Below are positions 57,948 through 64,000 of a DNA stretch of 64,000 nucleotides, one piece after another. Below the pieces are notes generated by a model. That model was not told the origin of the DNA, did not search any database, and saw only the letters and a list, made by a program, of their open reading frames with translations. Source of the DNA: Steinernema hermaphroditum (Eukaryota; Nematoda; Chromadorea; Rhabditida; Steinernematidae); the NCBI GenBank assembly GCA_030435675.1, contig CM059623.1, positions 4,428,012 to 4,492,011 of the forward strand, written 5' to 3'. Made by a program: the position numbers and the translations under genes. Position 1 is the first letter of the stretch. Every line of letters begins with the position of its first letter.

Positions 57948-58019
57948 TGCCTCATGCTGGAATCGAACCAGCGACCTTCTGTTTACTAGACAGACGCTCT
58001 GCCCCTGAGCCAATGAGGC
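57948..58019 (-). tRNA. tRNA-Thr (anticodon AGT)
   Basis: 72-nt cloverleaf on the minus strand: GCCTCAT pairs with ATGAGGC, D-arm GCTCAGGGGCAGAGC, anticodon arm TCTGT-CTAGTAA-ACAGA with AGT, T-arm GCTGG-TTCGATT-CCAGC, discriminator A. No intron. Lies about 110 bp from the oppositely oriented tRNA-Lys. Confidence 0.93.
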
Positions 58020-58355
58020 TTACTCAACGAAGCTCTTGCCTTTCCTTATCCTTCCCAAGCATTTCAAATCGGATCCGAATTATATGGTTATCCTGCTCAA
58101 ATCGATCTGCTTCTTCGGCAATGTTTCCTTCTTCAAAGGCGATTCCCGTCTCAATTGCCCCCGCTCCTCGTGCAGCTCATTAGGAGCCGTTCATCCGAAC
58201 ACGGCGGATTAGACGGGAGGATTAGGCCCGTACCTGCCGGCCAGCATGCACCCAATCGAGCCGCCTGTCGTCATAGCGACCGGTCGGCGCAATCGCCCTC
58301 AAGCGTGCCTTTTCGCCCCTGTCCACCGGTGTGACCACCGGCTGCCGCCCACGCA

Positions 58356-60085
58356 ATGGCCGAGTCGCGCCGCGACCTCTTCTGCTTCGAATTGATCGTC
58401 GAGAAGGTCGTCCGAATCGCCGACGACGCCCGATTCGCCTTCGATGCCATCCGATTCCGTGTGGCAGACTTCGAGAGGGAGACCATTCCCCTGGCAGTGC
58501 CTTTGGAGCTCGAGGATAGAGGTGAGTGATTGAGGTTAGGGCTTGAAAGAGGTCATATGCAGTTCAGGAGGATTTTTGAGTCAAAATCCAAAAAACGAAC
58601 GATTGTGGCGCTCTTTCAGGGACCCCGATAAATCTCAGATGTTCATGAAATCAGTCAAAAACCTTGCTGACCTTCTTGTTCCAGAAGCCTCCGTAAGCGT
58701 TGGACGCTCGTGCTACTTCTTCGAGTCCGAAGGCTTCCTCGACGCCATAAGCGCCGATTCCCTGCACCTCGAGCTCGTCCACTCCTCGAAATCCGTCTCC
58801 GCCTGCTCCGTCTTCTTCGCCGACTTCGCTTCCGACGGCGAATCCTCGACGCTCCAATGCCGCGGCGCCATCCAGATGTACTCCCCGGAAACGTCGGCCC
58901 GCACGTGCCAACTTGTCATCACAGCGCGTCTCCTCAAAGTGGAAACCACTTCCTCGGCCCTCAGCGCCCGAGGAGCGCCCTCGGCACCCTTCCGCTCCAC
59001 CGTCTGCACTTCAGTGGCCGTGCAGACGTCTCATAAGGCGAAGAGTCGTGGCGTCCAGGTCTCCTCCTCGAAGCACATGCACGACCGTTCCACCCAAGTT
59101 CGCGTCCGCACAATCCACAAAGAAGAGGCCGCGTGCCAGACAGAGACGTTCAAGGAGGAGACGCCGAAGCCGTCTACGTCGTCTGTCGCTGCGCAGACCG
59201 ACGTCTGCGGGTCTCCGAAGGTCGATCTGAAAGATAAACGCTTCTTGAAGCGTTTGATCGACCATTTGACGAAGGAAATAATCGGATCCATTCTCAAGAA
59301 GTCGAGAAATCGAGTTCCCGTCGGTCTGTAGACGCTTCCCGAGATACAGTAACCATGACTCTCTCTAGATGGCTACACCAAGAACTCTAAACTGGGCTTC
59401 AACGTGATCCCACGCCTCCAGATGCTCCGAACTCTGGACAGATCGATCGACACAAAAGTGAAAATGGAGGCGTCGCTCCAGAAGGAGCTCCACAAGATCC
59501 GTCGGAATACCCTACACGAGCTCTTCAAACTTCGCCACGAGCCTCCGATGCCACCGTACTCCCTCACCGTGCCAATCACCCGCGGTCCTCGGCCCATGCC
59601 CCCTCTGAAGAGCCAGCCGGCGAAGAAGACGGTGGCCGTCCGCGTGCAGACGGAACGCATCCCGTCGCCTTCGGTGGCCTCCTCCGCCTCCAGATCCTCA
59701 GTCGCCTCTTCTTCTTCTTCAAGAACTGCCTCTTCGTCTGCCTCCACCTCCAAATCCTCCAGTACCGTATCCTCCAGATTGAAATCCCGCTCATCGTCCG
59801 CCTCTTCCTCCTCCAAAGCGCTTTCTTCGCTCCGCTCATCTTCCTCCGCGCCTTCAGAACATCTTCCAACTGCCGGCAACACTTCCAGCTCAAAAACGCT
59901 CACGCCTCCGGCCAGGAGGCCAAGGTAACCAGAAGACTTCCACGCCGCCACCGTTCGCCTTTAGCTCCGGCCGTCCGTCGCCGACCACTGCCTATCTCAC
60001 ACGCCAACGCACAGTCTATGAACCGCCGCCCCTACGGTCCAGGAACACCGAATCCATCAGTTCCTATGCACCTTCTGTGGAATAA
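58356..60085 (+). CDS. C2-like protein with Ser-rich tail, unrecognised
   Basis: Four exons (58356-58521, 58685-59323, 59369-59924, 59965-60085), 493 residues. The N-terminal 160 residues look like a beta-rich C2-type domain (FCFELIVEKVVRI, then AFDAIRFRVADFE, ASVSVGRSCYFFESEGFLD, LHLELVHSSK). The middle is basic, with repeated AxQT motifs (VAVQTSHK, AACQTETF, VAAQTDVC). A short helix (LQMLRTLDRSIDTKV) precedes a Ser-rich low-complexity stretch and a Pro/Arg tail. A head of this kind is seen in centrosomal and ciliary C2 proteins such as the CEP120 group; this is a suggestion only. The stop codon TAA forms part of an AATAAA, implying a very short 3' UTR. The next gene starts 179 bp downstream on the same strand. 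Confidence 0.7.
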
Positions 60086-60263
60086 AACTTTTCTTCTGGT
60101 CCACAGTAACCTTGTCTATACAAACAGTGCACTCGAAATTTCGGAGTTAGGAAACCTCGAACTCCAATAGGTTCGTCCGCAGCGAAACCGCTCAGTGTGC
60201 CGTTGCCTAGCGACACCTTTTGGGGTCATTTGGTCATTGCGTCGTGTCAGATGCGGTCCGACG

Positions 60264-61792
60264 ATGTCCGCCGCTCTGTTAGGCATCTCTGTGCTCCTTT
60301 GTATCGCCTTTCTCCTCGTTTTCGACTTCCCCGACGAACTGAAACCACCGTGAGGGTTGTGATTGTACGAAACATGACCACTTCCTTTAGAAAGTCATGG
60401 TTCCGCGTCCTCTGGGGTTATCCTACATTCATAAATTACATCTACGAAGATGTCTACACCCACGCTGCAACGAATTATGACGACATTTCGCATCTCTTAC
60501 CCAAAACAGAGCCTTCGACCGAGTTGCTCATCGCGAACGACCACCCGCAGCGATGTGACTTCGCGTTGAGTTCTCCCGGAAGGTGCTTCTACAAAGTAAC
60601 TCCGGAGAGATGCTCTCCAAATGGAAGACTTCCACTGCTCTGGGAGGATACTGTAGTCGAGTGTTACGACCCAGCCGAGAGCGAAGTGGACTGTCTTTCG
60701 AGTGAAATGTGAGGAATCGCTGCTAGATCGATGAATCAAGGCGCTTTAGGAGAGTAGACAACGAGACTTGTCGGAATGTTCCTGACAAAGTGATCTACAA
60801 GAGCCAGAAGACGCTCATCTACTTTACTAATGTTGATGTAAGTAGTGTAGCCAACATCTCGCTCGACGCCCGGTTAGCTCAGTCGGTAGAGCACCAGACT
60901 CTTAATCTGGCTGTCGCGGGTTCGAGCCCCGCATCGGGCTAATTCTTTTTCCCTTTTAGTTGAACGCCTGGCATGTCGAAAAGTCAGAATTTCTCCTGGA
61001 ACGCGAGAACTGTTCTTTCGTTCCAAGAGAGCAGCTCATCGGCGACAGGTTCTTCGGCCTCTGGCGCCCAGACGACGGGCGACGATGCTCAGGCGCTCGC
61101 TTTGCTCCCATCAACTACGGTATCGACATGTCGTCGACTTGTCTCAACCAGACTCGACCTCCTGCGAATGAAGAAGAGTGCAACGAACTGTCCGAGGCGT
61201 CTCTAGACTTCCTTTTGTCTCAAGTGAACGTCTCGCGTCTCTGCAAATGCGATCGATGCGACATTTCCGTCTCGGTGGAGAGGTCGGTCTCCTACAATAA
61301 TCCCAGAAGGCATGCGGTATTCAGACCGAAGAACCGAACCTATTGGTTGGCAGATAACGAGACAGAGACATGTTCAGCGCCTTCTAGGATGGTAGTCACG
61401 GTTTTTACGAACGACTCAAACATCCAGGAAATCCACACAAGGTTATACCGTAATAACACGATATCGGCTACCGTAATCTTTTCAGGTTTTACCTGAGGAA
61501 TATAACTTGTGCTCAAAATGCTCCGTGCCTGATGTCTCTAGAATCACAGGTGGAGTTCAAAGAGGCACAGGAGAAGATTGAAATCGCGAGGTTCTGGCTG
61601 AAGCGAGGCCGTTTCCACTGTCCCTCCGAAGTCACCTGTTGGAAAGAAATGTTCTACTTTTTCGAGCTTATCGACTTTTACGCGCCTTTCGCAGAATATC
61701 TTACAGTAGTCCCCATCTTCTTCGTTTCTGCCCTGTACCTATTCAAAAGGCACTATACGCAGACGCTTTGGAACTTGTTAGGTGTGAAGTAG
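60264..61792 (+). CDS. Cys-rich two-TM protein, nematode-type, unrecognised
   Basis: Five exons (60264-60349, 60391-60708, 60750-60837, 60960-61441, 61486-61792), 426 residues. N-terminal hydrophobic segment ALLGISVLLCIAFLLVF, a long extracellular-type region with about 15 cysteines and N-glycosylation sites (ETCRNVP, NETETC, NITCAQN), and a C-terminal membrane helix (EYLTVVPIFFVSALYLF) before a short basic tail. Motifs such as RFFGLWRPDDGRRC do not match a family I know. Intron 3 (60838-60959) contains a complete tRNA-Lys gene. Directly behind a GTGTCAG acceptor and close to the preceding gene, so a shared operon is possible. Converges with elpc-2, about 96 bp between stops. Confidence 0.7.
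60868..60940 (+). tRNA. tRNA-Lys (anticodon CTT), inside an intron
   Basis: Same 73-nt sequence as at 57763, including two preceding bases (AC) and the following TAAT. It lies on the sense strand within the 122-bp intron 3 of the Cys-rich two-TM gene, leaving 30 bp upstream and 19 bp downstream for splice signals. Confidence 0.95.
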
Positions 61793-61888
61793 CCTGAAGC
61801 AGGGAATAAAGCTTGTAAAAACCCTTAATGCCTCTTTAAATTATAAAAACTCAACAAAATCTTCAACAAACAAAAGAACAATGAAACT

Positions 61889-64000
61889 TCAACAATGGGA
61901 CGCCGCCCACTCGATCCGATGCACCTTGACGCAGTGGTCGTCACTGCAGCTCGCCAGCTCAAGGCAGTTTGTCCTTCTCTTCGGCTTCTCTCCACTCTGC
62001 CACGGGCCTTCCACCGGTCGGAACCTACAATGGACACACATGACATATAGCCATTGCCGTCAAAGCTCGCCTTAGCCGCCGAATCGTCCTTGAATGTGCT
62101 GTCGACTGATCGAACTTGTGTAGACTCTCGAAAGCTCCCGTCGCGATATCGAAAGAGAACACTTCCACGAGACCATTCTCCAATCCACTGGCGATAGTAT
62201 ACTTCCTGGAAACAGCGCCTATGAGAAGGAACGAAGGATGCGCTCACCCATCAGGAGACAACTCGGGGGCGAACTGCACAGCAGTGATCGATTCTTCCAA
62301 GCCTGTAACCGCTATGTTTTCGATTCCATTGTCCGAAATTCTCCATATGGCCATCTTCTTGTCACGGGATACTGTGGCGAAGAGGGTGGAGTCGTGGCTC
62401 CACGAGCAAGCCCAGATGATTCGGGAGTGGACTCCTGTGGATTTGTTCGACTGGAAGACCTTGCTCCACTGGTATTCCTTGTCTGAAAGCGCAGAGTAGA
62501 CAGTCTACAATAAAGTGATTCCTGAGACAGTCTACGAAGTGCATCACCGATCAACTTCAAAGAAAACGCACTTTCCAGACTGTCTATATGCAACGTCCAG
62601 ACACTTACTCGACTTGAAAACTGCAAAACTGCGATCTCTGGAGACGGAGAGCAAATACCGACCGGAAGGGGAGAACGCCAGTTGCGTTACGGTAAGCTGA
62701 TGAGCGTAGAGATCGCAACGTCGCTGCCATTCATCTGTGTCCCAAATCATGATGGCTGCGTGGTCGGCATGACTAGCCTTGCAGCTGGTGGCTATCAGCG
62801 TTCCGGATTTGTTCGCTGCAATCGCGAACACTTCGAACCCGTGTCCATAGAGCTTGTGGATCTCGGGCCACAGCGTATTCTGCATGAGATGATCCTCCGT
62901 TGGAGGCTGTGTCAAATCGACCGGATTCGAGATAAGCGCGGCGATTTCTTCTTTGGTGGCTCCGCCTAGCTCGCTGAAGGAATCTCCCGTGAGCTCACCT
63001 TCTTCGATCGCTTTGTTCGACAGTCCTAGCGATGGCACTCCAGCGCCGAACTCGCACAGTACTTCTCTGAATATCTGAACAGCAGGTGAACGCTTGTTCG
63101 TCAATCACTATGACCACCTTATCTTTGGAGTAGCGCGAGAGGTTGGCTAGGCTGTTGGCGAATGTTATAGGGGCGCGGAAGGCACGGAATATCTTCTCCT
63201 CGGCGCCGGATACGAAGCAGGAGCTCGAGACAGAGACCAGGCAGTTGAGATTGTGACCGTGCACCTGAGGGCGTCCGATTTCGGCGTAGCCCTCGCCACC
63301 AGCGATGGGAGCGTAGGTTCGCGTGGTTTGATCGCTAGAGCAGGAGATCAAGTAGCTGCCGGTGGGATCCCAGTCCACATCAACGACGGGCGAGAAGTGG
63401 CCTCCTACAGCGGCCTCCGGGTGCCACACGGTTTCGTCAAGGTTTTCCTGGAATCAAACAGTAAGAGAACGAACTAAACAGGCTGACCTGCCTCGTTCTC
63501 TGGGTGCCAAACGTAGATCCCTCCGAAGTAAGAGTGTCCGACGATTCGCAGTCCTTCGTTGGTGAAGACGGCGCCGTAGTACCCGACTGCTTGGCCGCCG
63601 ACTTCTCCCACGCGCACCTTCTCCAGCCAGACGCCGCTGCCGCCCTCAGATGGCTCCCAGACGATTAGACATTTGTCTATCGACGCAGACAGCAGACGAT
63701 TTGCGTTTGGGTGCCACTGAACTGAGTGGATCCATCCTTCGTGGCCAGAGAGCACTGCTTCTACGGTGACATGGAAGACCACATCTTTGGAGATCTCCAG
63801 CTTCAGCGGTCTCACGCGGAGTTCTTCTGGATCTGGGGTAGGAATGTTTCTCTCGTTTTGGAATTTGTAGAGACGAATCACGGAATCCTGTCCGGCGCTC
63901 GCGCAGATGATGCTGTCGTCTGCTTCACCTCGGAATGCCATGGAACGGACCCAGTCGGAGTGGCCAGTCAGGGTGATACCCTTTCTAAACTCCTAAATCC
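61889..64000 (-). CDS. elpc-2: Elongator complex protein 2 (WD40), 5' end cut by window
   Basis: Exons from the window edge: 63984-63480, 63447-63118, 63074-62609, 62482-62248, 62205-62071 and 62024-61889. WD40 repeats are visible, e.g. [29 protein letters not shown] (residues split here by blade), [36 protein letters not shown]. The ELP2-specific [20 protein letters not shown] and HGFEVFAIA are present, and the C-terminus ends [20 protein letters not shown]2 is a core scaffold of the six-subunit Elongator complex that modifies wobble uridines in tRNA. About 600 C-terminal residues are present; the N-terminal propeller blades lie beyond 64000. One intron uses a GC donor (62070-62025) and one is only 32 bp (63479-63448) by phase. 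Confidence 0.9.

Overview
The window reads as nuclear DNA of a rhabditid-type nematode. Introns are mostly 41-60 bp with GT...TTTCAG or TTTTAG ends. Many first exons sit directly behind a lone acceptor, as expected for spliced-leader trans-splicing. The gene content is nematode-typical: Srsx chemoreceptors, a vab-7 (even-skipped) homeobox gene, an OST-alpha gene, a MIG-18-like secreted protein and a stalked C-type lectin. It does not look like Caenorhabditis itself, because acceptors are more variable than TTTTCAG. The species cannot be named from this. Exon joins were deduced by hand from splice signals and reading phase, so boundaries may be off by a few bases.

Layout. 1-9.5 kb: an F-box-like intronless gene (-) and vab-7 (+) with a 2-kb intron, then a 343-bp tandem duplication and a small TIR element. 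9.5-18.4 kb: a coiled-coil gene (-), an unrecognised secreted-type gene (-), a tRNA-like repeat cluster, a chimeric gene built from a duplicated piece of that unrecognised gene (-), an intronless acidic-tailed gene (+) and a small secreted Cys peptide (+). 21.6-28.9 kb: three tandem Srsx GPCR genes (+), the middle one lacking TM1-3. 29.4-33.7 kb: a tail-anchored coiled-coil gene made of tandemly duplicated exons, followed on the same strand by a Hrs-like ESCRT-0 gene that lacks VHS and FYVE domains. 33.9-45.2 kb: MIG-18-like (-), Ly6-like (+), a small single-pass protein (-), an SRPK-type kinase (+) and OST-alpha (-). 46.2-53.9 kb: a type II membrane C-type lectin and two tandem SLC22-type transporters, all (-). 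57.7-64 kb: two identical tRNA-Lys genes, one tRNA-Thr, a C2-like/Ser-rich protein, a two-TM Cys-rich protein with one tRNA-Lys in its intron, and the 3' part of Elongator subunit ELP2 (-), cut by the window edge.

The most unusual items are the Hrs-like gene whose only membrane-targeting signal appears to be a possible myristoyl/polybasic start, the homogenised coiled-coil exon array beside it, and the in-frame chimeric gene at 14.3-15.2 kb. There is also a rich set of short non-autonomous elements (TIR, foldback, tRNA-like). No long autonomous transposon, rRNA gene or CRISPR array was seen.
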